The notes beneath the pieces are model-generated. The model made no database searches and was not told the DNA's origin. It saw nothing but the letters and a program-made list of their open reading frames with translations. A stretch of 14,858 bases of DNA from a bacterium. GTDB taxonomy: Bacteria; Zhuqueibacterota; Zhuqueibacteria; Thermofontimicrobiales; Thermofontimicrobiaceae. The stretch spans positions 1-14,858 of the forward strand of contig DSAU01000511.1 of assembly GCA_011046315.1 (NCBI GenBank), given 5' to 3'. Below, piece after piece: positions 1 to 6,133 of this stretch; position 1 is the stretch's first letter; each line of letters opens with the position of its first letter. Both the position numbers and the translations under genes were made by a program.

Positions 1-37
1 GAATATTAGTCCCATTAAAAATTATTTTTGTTGATAA

Positions 38-71
38 AAAGCCTGTCTGAACGGGCATTCAAACAGGCTTT
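38..71 (-). terminator. Intrinsic terminator of the FlhG/MinD-like gene
   Basis: A hairpin has outer arms AAAGCCTGT (38-46) and ACAGGCTTT (63-71), a C/A mismatch, and an inner TGAA/TTCA stem around a CGGGCA loop. On the minus strand the stem runs straight into TTTTT, about 30 bp past the stop codon of the leftward ATPase gene. The plus-strand side is also T-rich (CTTTGTTTAT), so it may act in both directions. Confidence 0.8.
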
Positions 72-100
72 GTTTATATGAATCAAAACGAGGTCCCGGT

Positions 101-1267
101 TTAATTGGTATTAAAAAAGCCGATGTATTTAATTTTGCAGGGATATCCGCCACGCTGATATTTACACCTGTCCCATAAAGAACATTTGGCAGAACAAATC
201 AATTGATCAGTTGAAATTTCCCTGTCGTAGCGCGTTACAAAGTTGTCAACAGTGAACCTGCTTGGCAGCGCCTGTTTGTCTATCGTTGTGACCATCAATT
301 CATTGTAAATTTTTTGGTAAATTTTCGCTGTCTGCGCTGATCCGTCACTCATCTCTACCAATGAAATATTTTTAAGCGATTTGCGAATATTTGATGAAAA
401 TGGGATCGCGCCAAGCTGCTTTAAGTCGAGACAAAAAATATCTCTTAAGGCATATTCCAGTGTCAGGGCATACGGGAATTCTGCCTCTTCGCGCACCATG
501 TTAAGAATGAATTTAGGATAAAATTTCAAAATATCGTTTCTGCTTCCGGTCCAATTGCCAGCATCAAGGTTCGAAATAATTGAATTGATTAACTGATTGT
601 CGATGGATTTGCTCCGGTATATTTCATCGAATATGGGTTTTCCTGATCCGTTCTGGTTGCGGTACAGCGCTTCCAAACGTTTTAATATGCAAAATTTCAA
701 AAAAATAAAATTTTCAATAATTGCCGCCGGTTCAGGAGTTCCGATCAGCAGGCTGAGGTTTGCGTTGATAAATAATTTAACATTATGTTCGGTTATTCCG
801 GTTCCAAGATCAAAGATGATATAATCCGAGTTCAGCCTAGAAACAGCTTTAAGTATTGTTTTGACGATGAATTGGGCTTTTTCGCACAATCCTAAGGTAT
901 CCGGCGACCCATAAATTATTTTAAAGTTGGGCATTGTTGTGTCGTGGAGAAGTGTATCAATTGGCAATGCCGGGAAATGAATCATATCTTTGATTGTTTT
1001 ATCGGGGCGAACCTTAAACATCGTATGAAGACCCGGGCTTCCAAGGTCCATATCAACGAGCGTGACGGATTTTTTTTCAATCGCCAAGCGGTAAGCCAGA
1101 GCGGCGGCGATCAAAGTTTTTCCCACTCCCCCTTTGCCACTGCCGATTGCGATTAAATAAGGACTGTCGGTATTTCTCAAAATAGTTTTGGTTAATCGAT
1201 TTAATGGCATCGATTTCAATTCAGCGTCGGTTAGTACTGATGCAATCGATTGGTTAACAGAACCCAT
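101..1267 (-). CDS. FlhG/FleN/MinD-like P-loop ATPase with C-terminal cysteine cluster
   Basis: This is a cytoplasmic ParA/MinD-superfamily ATPase of 388 aa. The deviant Walker A motif GKGGVGKT lies at residues 44-51, with signature Lys45 and Lys50. A DMDLGSPGLH stretch (72-81) and the hydrophobic-Asp motif IIFDLGTG (Asp153) follow. The segment LLIGTPEPAAIIENFIFLK matches the FlhG-like branch, whose members position flagella, pili or other polar structures or act in partitioning. A roughly 50-residue N-terminal extension precedes the P-loop. The C-terminus has four cysteines at 358, 362, 368 and 377 (C-x3-C-x5-C-x8-C), which are not part of the usual MinD fold and could bind metal. The ATG at 1267 has a modest AGG upstream; TATAAT at 1282-1277 on the minus strand lies too close for an ordinary leader. 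The gene is monocistronic, with a terminator downstream. No flagellar or minC/minE neighbours are present, so the cargo cannot be inferred. Confidence 0.85.
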   Translation of the reverse strand: MGSVNQSIASVLTDAELKSMPLNRLTKTILRNTDSPYLIAIGSGKGGVGKTLIAAALAYRLAIEKKSVTLVDMDLGSPGLHTMFKVRPDKTIKDMIHFPALPIDTLLHDTTMPNFKIIYGSPDTLGLCEKAQFIVKTILKAVSRLNSDYIIFDLGTGITEHNVKLFINANLSLLIGTPEPAAIIENFIFLKFCILKRLEALYRNQNGSGKPIFDEIYRSKSIDNQLINSIISNLDAGNWTGSRNDILKFYPKFILNMVREEAEFPYALTLEYALRDIFCLDLKQLGAIPFSSNIRKSLKNISLVEMSDGSAQTAKIYQKIYNELMVTTIDKQALPSRFTVDNFVTRYDREISTDQLICSAKCSLWDRCKYQRGGYPCKIKYIGFFNTN

Positions 1268-1718
1268 TTCGAACCTATTATAAATTAAAAAAAGAAAAGA
1301 TGCAGTGCTAAGCTGCAGCCCTTATTGCTAAATGATGTTGCAAAAAATAAGCCAACACAAAATCTAACCGGATCGAATAATAAGCGAACAAATGCTGATT
1401 TGAGAGAATTGGATTGGGAAGAATTAGGTCGTTGGTTTTAGCTGCAACACACAGCCAAACACTGTTTAAAAATTTGGCAGTCTATTGATGCCATCGCTAT
1501 ATATTTAGCTTGTTAATACCAAATGTTTAAAATTAAGTAAATTATTCCATGGATTGTTTAGAATAAATCGAAGCCATCTGTTCAGATTTCCACCTAATAA
1601 TTGAGATATCACAATTACATTGTGAAAAGCATTGCGTGTCATTTTGAAAGTTCGTATATTGTCTGCGCTATTGATTAGTGTTTTGTAAACTCGAACGTAA
1701 AAAGTGGAGCCGATATAC
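1268..1718. other. 451-bp intergenic gap, no intact gene
   Basis: The gap separates two divergent genes. A start-less plus-strand frame is open from 1289 to the TAG at 1439-1441 and reads protein-like near its end (LDWEELGRWF); it may be a gene remnant or chance. The right part should hold the RNase HIII promoter: the best candidate is TTGCGT (1632-1637), 17 bp, TATATT (1655-1660), with a good -10 but poor -35. No RNA gene, repeat array or strong hairpin was seen. Confidence 0.5.
1632..1660 (+). promoter_or_regulatory. Candidate promoter of RNase HIII
   Basis: The -10 TATATT matches five of six consensus positions and the spacer is 17 bp, but the -35 TTGCGT matches only the first three. The start site would fall near 1667, leaving a leader of about 50 nt. 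This is weaker than the other promoters in the window. Confidence 0.35.
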
Positions 1719-2606
1719 ATGTCAAAAAATGTTTTTTCAGCCAGTTTTCATCCTGATTATGAACAGACCCTTCGCCCAATTTTAGAAGCTGATGGTTTTA
1801 TTTTGGCTTCGGTTGAGCATGCTTTTTGGCAGGCGCAAAAAGGACGTGTGTTCATTACATTTTATCGATCAGGCAAAGTGGTGGTTCGCGGTAAGAACGC
1901 CGAAGAATATGCACAAAACTACCTTAATCCGCTTAAAGCTAAACAGCGCATTCATGGGCTGGAGTCTGTTACGGACCTCTCTGATTGGATCGGAACCGAT
2001 GAATCGGGGAAGGGCGATCTTTTCGGTCCGCTGGTCGTGGCTGCGGTGTTTGTGGATAACAAGTCTGAACACCAACTGTGGCAACTCGGGGTTAAGGACA
2101 GCAAAAAGATGAGTGATCAAAAAATCACCGAAATTGCCGCTATCATCCGCAGAAAATTTGTCCATTCAGTGGTTTCGTTTTCTCCGAAAAGGTACAACCA
2201 GCTTTATAAAAACTACAAAAATTTGAATAAGCTACTGGCAGCGGCACATGCTCAGGTCATAAAAATTTTAGTTGAGAAAACCCAGTGTTCGGTGGTAATT
2301 TGTGATCAGTTCGGAGATAAAAGTTTAATTCAAACATCGTTAAATATCACCAAACCGATCACCCTGATTCAGAAAACCGGCGCCGAAGAGAATCTGGCGG
2401 TTGCAGCGGCATCGATTGTTGCGCGGCAACAATTCGTGAGAAGTTTGAGTGATATGTCGTTGAAATACGGAATTGTTTTTCCGCGGGGCGCTTCGCAAAA
2501 AGTGATCCAGGCTGGAGAACTGTTTCTCACAAAATACAGTGAACAGGAGCTGGCTAAGGTAGCAAAGTTACATTTTAAAACTGTCAAGTTGTTGTTGAAA
2601 AAATAG
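1719..2606 (+). CDS. rnhC: Ribonuclease HIII
   Basis: RNase HIII hydrolyses the RNA strand of RNA-DNA hybrids and acts in the cytoplasm on R-loops and replication primers. The 295-aa product has both family domains. Residues 1-75 form the TBP-like substrate-binding domain, and about 88-295 form the RNase H fold. The GTDESGKGD motif gives catalytic Asp94 and Glu95 with the GKG typical of type HIII. VKDSKK is at 126-130, and ICDQFGDK supplies Asp196 and Asp200, spaced as in characterised RNase HIII. NLAVAAASIVAR is also conserved. I place the start at the ATG at 1719: GGAG at 1706-1709 lies 9 nt upstream and is an ideal ribosome binding site. An in-frame GTG at 1704 would place that site inside the gene, so it is less likely. 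The gene converges on the FN3-like gene 50 bp away with no clear intrinsic terminator between them. Confidence 0.93.
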   Translation: MSKNVFSASFHPDYEQTLRPILEADGFILASVEHAFWQAQKGRVFITFYRSGKVVVRGKNAEEYAQNYLNPLKAKQRIHGLESVTDLSDWIGTDESGKGDLFGPLVVAAVFVDNKSEHQLWQLGVKDSKKMSDQKITEIAAIIRRKFVHSVVSFSPKRYNQLYKNYKNLNKLLAAAHAQVIKILVEKTQCSVVICDQFGDKSLIQTSLNITKPITLIQKTGAEENLAVAAASIVARQQFVRSLSDMSLKYGIVFPRGASQKVIQAGELFLTKYSEQELAKVAKLHFKTVKLLLKK

Positions 2607-2656
2607 AGCCGCGGGTTGTCAGTTGAAGCTATGATGGATGAAATACTGATAACGAT

Positions 2657-3085
2657 TTAGCGGAACAGCGCTTTAATGCTACCCCAGGTGTAGCGGGCGC
2701 CGGAAATAGAAGGCGTTACCGACACTATTTCCGAATGTGATGTTTTGACATTGTTGTTGTCAACGATGATCAAACGATAATAAAAAGTTCGATCCATGTT
2801 GGACTTATAGACATTCTTATCTTCATAAAGATAATCGGTTTTGGTGGTAGAATTTCCAGCCCCTTCAACAAACCCGATCTTTTTAAAATCGGTCGTGCTT
2901 AAACCGCGTTCGATTTCAAAACCCTTACAATTTAACTCGCTTAGAGTTGACCAATTTAGGGTCACTTTATTAGTGCCGGGGCTGCCACGAAAATCGATAA
3001 TTACAGCGCTCGCATAGATCGCAAGACTTAAAATGAATATAAAGATGAATAAAACTAATGTGGGGATCAGACGTTTTGTTTTCAT
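2657..3085 (-). CDS. Small secreted FN3-like protein
   Basis: The 142-aa product has a signal peptide: basic MKTKR, a long hydrophobic core (8-24) and a likely cleavage after ASA near residue 27. The rest is a single compact beta-sandwich-like domain (about 28-125). Features include VTLNWSTLSE (41-50), GFEIERG (55-61), KIGFVEGAG (69-77) and FYYRLIIVD (101-109). This is the fibronectin-III-like pattern seen in C-terminal parts of secreted proteins in Bacteroidota, Ignavibacteria and KSB1-type bacteria, where it normally follows a large catalytic region. Here the domain stands alone. The C-terminus RYTWGSIKALFR is basic and aromatic and lies outside the predicted fold; whether it is a sorting or anchoring tag is unknown. 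A near-consensus promoter lies just upstream. Function is unknown; an extracellular or periplasmic location is inferred from the signal peptide. Confidence 0.8.
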   Translation of the reverse strand: MKTKRLIPTLVLFIFIFILSLAIYASAVIIDFRGSPGTNKVTLNWSTLSELNCKGFEIERGLSTTDFKKIGFVEGAGNSTTKTDYLYEDKNVYKSNMDRTFYYRLIIVDNNNVKTSHSEIVSVTPSISGARYTWGSIKALFR

Positions 3086-3121
3086 GGTATTTTTTAATCT
3101 CGCCTTTGAAGTTGTTGCTTA

Positions 3122-3150
3122 AGTATATAAAAAATGAATCAAAAAGTCAA
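3122..3150 (-). promoter_or_regulatory. Sigma-70 promoter of the FN3-like gene
   Basis: On the minus strand, TTGACT (3150-3145) and TATACT (3127-3122) are separated by exactly 17 bp. Each hexamer matches five of six consensus positions. The start site is predicted near 3115, giving a leader of about 30 nt to the ATG at 3085. Confidence 0.8.
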
Positions 3151-3373
3151 GAGAAATTTTCATTTATTGAAAATTTATTTTTGGGCATGGCAAAGCGCTG
3201 GAAATTACAGTGCGATATTGTGCCGCCTCATTTCGGATAGTTTCCTTTTTAAAACATGGATTAGGCTGGCAGATATCTGCTAATTCACTAATTATCAAAA
3301 CATAACACCTACAAACGACTTCAGGTGGTTTGTAGAATTTCGATTTCATCGCCTTAAATGATGTAAAATCATA
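3151..3373. other. Spacer between two divergent promoters
   Basis: The gap between the FN3-like gene and the sigma factor gene totals 354 bp and carries one promoter at each end. In the middle is an 8-bp inverted repeat, CTACAAAC (3309-3316) and GTTTGTAG (3328-3335), with an 11-nt loop and no T-tract. It lies about 40 bp upstream of the sigma factor -35 and could be an operator. A 17-codon frame at 3187-3240 lacks a ribosome binding site and is not called. Confidence 0.4.
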
Positions 3374-3402
3374 TTGACAAAAATAGAAAAAATTAGTATA
3401 TT
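3374..3402 (+). promoter_or_regulatory. Sigma-70 promoter of the sigma factor gene
   Basis: A perfect -35 TTGACA (3374-3379), a 17-bp spacer and a -10 TATATT (3397-3402) lie directly upstream. The start site is predicted near 3409, giving a leader of about 31 nt. The primary-type sigma encoded next could drive its own gene from this site. Confidence 0.88.
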
Positions 3403-3439
3403 AAGCTTCAAATTTTCATCACTTTTACCAAGGTGATAT

Positions 3440-4297
3440 ATGGCTAACTCTTCCAAATATTTCCGCATCAATTTCGAGCATTCATTAGATCAATATCTGC
3501 AAGAGATCGGAGATGTTCAACTGCTCAAGCCTGAACAGGAAGTTGAATTAGCGAGAAGAGTTCGGCTGGGAGATCAAGAAGCTTTGGAAATCATTACCAA
3601 AGCGAACCTGAGATTCGTAGTGAGTGTCGCCAAACAATACCAGAATCAGGGATTATCGTTAGGCGATCTGATTAACGAGGGAAATCTGGGACTGATCAAA
3701 GCAGCGAACCGTTTTGACGAGACCCGTGGTTTCAAATTTATTTCCTACGCCGTTTGGTGGATTCGGCAGTCAATTCTTCAAGCGCTCGCCGAACAGTCGC
3801 GAATTGTCAGGCTTCCGCTTAACCGGGTGGGGACGCTAAATAAAATCGCAAAAGCTTTCAGCGAACTGGAACAAGAGTTTGAGCGGGAACCTTCACCTGA
3901 AGAAATCGCAGAATTGCTGGAAATGAGCGATTTTGAAGTATCCGATGCAATTCAAATATCCAGCAAACATCTTTCGCTTGACGCCCCCTTCAGTCAGGAA
4001 GAAGAAAACCGTCTGTTGGATATTATTATAGACAGCGAGATGCCCCCCCCGGACAACACATTAATAAAAGAATCATTAAAAATTGAACTTAAACAAGTGC
4101 TTTCAACCTTGTCGAAAAGAGAAGCAAAGATTGTTAAACTCTATTTTGGTCTCGATTTAGAAGCGCCGCTGACGCTGGAGGAGATCGGCGAATATTTCAA
4201 TCTTACCCGCGAGCGGGTTCGTCAAATCAAAGAAAAAGCGCTCCGCAGACTCCGACACGCTTCCCGAAGCAACCCGCTGAGAAGCTACCTCGGGTAG
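3440..4297 (+). CDS. RpoD/SigA-type RNA polymerase sigma-70 factor, short form
   Basis: This 285-aa sigma factor directs core RNA polymerase to promoters. Region 1.2 spans about 14-45 (SLDQYLQEIGDVQLL, then EVELARRVRLGD). Region 2 spans about 54-122, with NLRFVVSVAKQYQNQG, LIQEG-like LINEGNLGL, and the -10-reading YAVWWIRQSI at 103-112. Region 3 spans about 123-200 (RIVRLPLNRVGTLNKI). Region 4 spans about 215-280, with helix-turn-helix LTLEEIGEYFNLTRERVRQIKE (written here as LTLEEIGEYF then NLTRERVRQIKE) reading the -35. Region 1.1 and the non-conserved insert of E. coli RpoD are absent, as in Bacteroidota and relatives. The start is firm: AAGGTGAT precedes the ATG at normal spacing and a consensus promoter lies upstream. 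It may be the housekeeping sigma or a close SigB/RpoS-like alternative; the full region 1.2 and 2.4 favour a primary-type factor. The gene is monocistronic, and I see no convincing terminator downstream. Confidence 0.93.
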   Translation: MANSSKYFRINFEHSLDQYLQEIGDVQLLKPEQEVELARRVRLGDQEALEIITKANLRFVVSVAKQYQNQGLSLGDLINEGNLGLIKAANRFDETRGFKFISYAVWWIRQSILQALAEQSRIVRLPLNRVGTLNKIAKAFSELEQEFEREPSPEEIAELLEMSDFEVSDAIQISSKHLSLDAPFSQEEENRLLDIIIDSEMPPPDNTLIKESLKIELKQVLSTLSKREAKIVKLYFGLDLEAPLTLEEIGEYFNLTRERVRQIKEKALRRLRHASRSNPLRSYLG

Positions 4298-4482
4298 AAC
4301 TAATCACATTTATACATCGTTTAACCTTTTGAAATGTTTATTGTTTTGGGTTGATGTTAATATTGAGATACTTTTTCAAAGCTATCAAAATATCGAATAC
4401 AGAAGTTGCAACAACCGGCGAGGTTTTTCGTTATATCTGGAAAACATATTCGACGATAATCAAAATTTTTTATTAATTTTAC

Positions 4483-4511
4483 TTGACTTTTTATTTAATA
4501 TTTAATAAAAT
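4483..4511 (+). promoter_or_regulatory. Sigma-70 promoter of the outer-membrane protein gene
   Basis: TTGACT (4483-4488) and TAAAAT (4506-4511) are separated by 17 bp. The start site is predicted near 4518, giving a leader of about 30 nt with GGAGG at 4534-4538 before the ATG. Confidence 0.82.
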
Positions 4512-4547
4512 AGGTTCAGGTTAAACCCAAACTGGAGGAAACTAACC

Positions 4548-5192
4548 ATGAAAAAATTACATCCCGTTCTTATCGCTCTATGTCTGGTTTTATTTGCCGC
4601 GACACAAATTTTCGCTCAAGCATACTCTGCCACGACACTAAAGGTTGGCTATTACAATCCCAAAGGCGCCAAAGCTGGTTTTCTGTTCGGCGGTAACTAT
4701 TCCTGGGTGGTGGACGAGTCTGTTGATATTGGTATCGCCGTTGACTATTTCCGAAAAAATTACACCGAAGAAACAACCATTGCCGAGTCTGTCTCGCCAG
4801 GCGGAACCGTGGAAAATGAAATTCGAACCGAAGCAGAATTTACCACCAACATTCTGCCGATTTATGGAATACTGAATGTCAAATTTCCAGCAGGCCGTTA
4901 CCTTGACTATTATTTAAGCGGCGGGCTCGGATACGCTATGTTGTTCAGTACCGAACAGACCTTTGGTGAAGGCGGATCAAAACAGAACCGGTTTTACAGC
5001 GGATTTAAATGGCTGGCTTCCGCTGGATTTATGTATCAGGTCGGCTCTCGGTCTTCTTTTCTGGCTGAGGTTTTCTACGACGGTACAAAAGTCAGCCGCG
5101 ACAAAAAGAACGAAGCCGGCGCACCGGTGCGATATGAGGTCAATTTATCCGGTCTTGGCTTCAGGGTCGGGATTCGCATGGGATTCCACTAA
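4548..5192 (+). CDS. Outer-membrane beta-barrel protein
   Basis: The 214-aa product begins with a signal peptide (MKKLHP, hydrophobic core 7-17, likely cleavage near AQA at 23-25). The mature part shows alternating amphipathic strands with Gly and aromatic girdles: LKVGYYNPKG, AGFLFGGNYSWV, VDIGIAVDYF, TTNILPIYGILNVKF, YYLSGGLGYAMLF, WLASAGFMYQVG and SSFLAEVFYDG. It ends in LSGLGFRVGIRMGFH. This fits a small 8- to 10-strand barrel of the OMP_b-brl/OmpA-like superfamily. The terminal strand ends Phe-His rather than Phe, a small departure from the usual insertion signal. GGAGG 9 nt before the ATG fixes the start. It has its own strong promoter, so it is likely well expressed. A 15-bp inverted repeat follows 47 bp after the stop. 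The specific role (structural, pore or adhesin) cannot be read from the sequence. Confidence 0.85.
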   Translation: MKKLHPVLIALCLVLFAATQIFAQAYSATTLKVGYYNPKGAKAGFLFGGNYSWVVDESVDIGIAVDYFRKNYTEETTIAESVSPGGTVENEIRTEAEFTTNILPIYGILNVKFPAGRYLDYYLSGGLGYAMLFSTEQTFGEGGSKQNRFYSGFKWLASAGFMYQVGSRSSFLAEVFYDGTKVSRDKKNEAGAPVRYEVNLSGLGFRVGIRMGFH

Positions 5193-5239
5193 AAAAATTA
5201 ACTCGCTAAGTGGTAGGGAAAAATAATTCATCTTTGTTG

Positions 5240-5274
5240 TTATGCCTCTTTAAAAGCAGTTTAAAGAGGCATAA
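5240..5274 (+). terminator. Perfect 15-bp inverted repeat, possible terminator without U-tract
   Basis: TTATGCCTCTTTAAA (5240-5254) and its exact reverse complement (5260-5274) surround a 5-nt loop, AGCAG. It lies between the outer-membrane protein gene and the rhomboid gene. Neither side has a good T-run (CCATCT on plus; AACAAAGA on minus). It could be a weak terminator, an mRNA 3'-end stabiliser or an operator; the perfection of the arms makes it non-random. Confidence 0.6.
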
Positions 5275-5299
5275 CCATCTATTCTCTTCGTGGTAGCTA

Positions 5300-6121
5300 A
5301 TGCAATATTATACGAACGAACCGCCTCAATTCCGAGTTGGTTTTAACAATTTTCGATTGACGCCCGGTGTAAAAAAATTGTTGATTATAAACATGGTCGT
5401 CTATTTTCTTCAATTTTTTTTTAGCGGGTGGCTCATTAAATGGTTTGCTCTTCATCCGCATGACATCACCCATAAATTCTTTATCTGGCAATTTGTCAGT
5501 TATATGTTTTTGCACGGTGGCTTTTGGCACATTTTTTTCAATATGTTTATGCTGTGGATGTTTGGCACCGAGGTTGAGCGCAGTTGGGGAGCACGCGAGT
5601 TCCTCCGATTTTACCTGGTTTGCGGTATTGGCGCCGGATTGTTTCATCTGCTATTACAACCGGCGTCGGTGGTCGGCGCTTCAGGCGCAATTTATGGAGT
5701 GCTGATCGCATTTGTGATGCTTTATCCCGATCGGCGATTGCTGTTTTTTCCGTTTCCGTTTTTGTTAAAAGCAAAATACTGGGCGCTGATTTTTGTCGGA
5801 ATATCGTTGATGATGGGGTTGCTCGCTGTGGACCAGGTTGCTCATTTTGCCCATCTTGGCGGTATGCTAATCGGATTTTTATACATAAAATTTGGCTGGC
5901 GGCTTTACCTGGGTAATTTTTTTAACAAAAAAAAGAGCGAGCTCAAATCTCAAAAGGATGAACGTCAACGACAGCAAACTATCACTCTATTAAAAAAAGT
6001 TGATCAAATCCTCGACAAAATCAATGAAGTTGGATATGAGAACCTGACCGACCGGGAAATTAGAACATTAAAAGACGCAAGCGATCTTTTATCAAAAATA
6101 AATGAGGATCAGCACAATTAG
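5300..6121 (+). CDS. Rhomboid-family intramembrane serine protease with C-terminal helical tail
   Basis: Rhomboids cleave membrane proteins within or near transmembrane segments. The 273-aa product has six likely membrane helices between about 25 and 200. Catalytic Ser128 lies in GASG (126-129), and catalytic His185 in AHFAHLGG (181-188). The oxyanion-site pair His77 and Asn81 occurs in HIFFN after LHGGFW. From about 208 the chain becomes a charged, coiled-coil-like cytoplasmic tail (KKKSELKSQKDERQRQQ). It ends in a helical module at about 230-268: VDQILDKINEVGYENLTDRE, then IRTLKDASDLL. That tail resembles the short extension on many FCB-group rhomboids; its role is not known to me. The ATG at 5300 lacks a clear Shine-Dalgarno sequence. 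The gene is followed after only 12 bp by the amidase, so the two are probably co-transcribed. Substrates are unknown. Confidence 0.92.
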   Translation: MQYYTNEPPQFRVGFNNFRLTPGVKKLLIINMVVYFLQFFFSGWLIKWFALHPHDITHKFFIWQFVSYMFLHGGFWHIFFNMFMLWMFGTEVERSWGAREFLRFYLVCGIGAGLFHLLLQPASVVGASGAIYGVLIAFVMLYPDRRLLFFPFPFLLKAKYWALIFVGISLMMGLLAVDQVAHFAHLGGMLIGFLYIKFGWRLYLGNFFNKKKSELKSQKDERQRQQTITLLKKVDQILDKINEVGYENLTDREIRTLKDASDLLSKINEDQHN

Positions 6122-6133
6122 CCTACCGAACTG

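Noticed and set aside
1704..1718. GTG at 1704 as the start of RNase HIII
   Set aside because: The bases GGAG at 1706-1709 are the natural ribosome binding site for the ATG at 1719, so the GTG is part of the signal rather than the start.
2615..2653. GTTGTCAGT/ACTGATAAC inverted repeat between the convergent RNase HIII and FN3-like genes
   Set aside because: A 9-bp stem with a G-T pair, a 21-nt loop and no T-tract is too weak to call a terminator.
3187..3240. 17-codon plus-strand frame between two divergent promoters
   Set aside because: No ribosome binding site, very short, and lying in a regulatory spacer.
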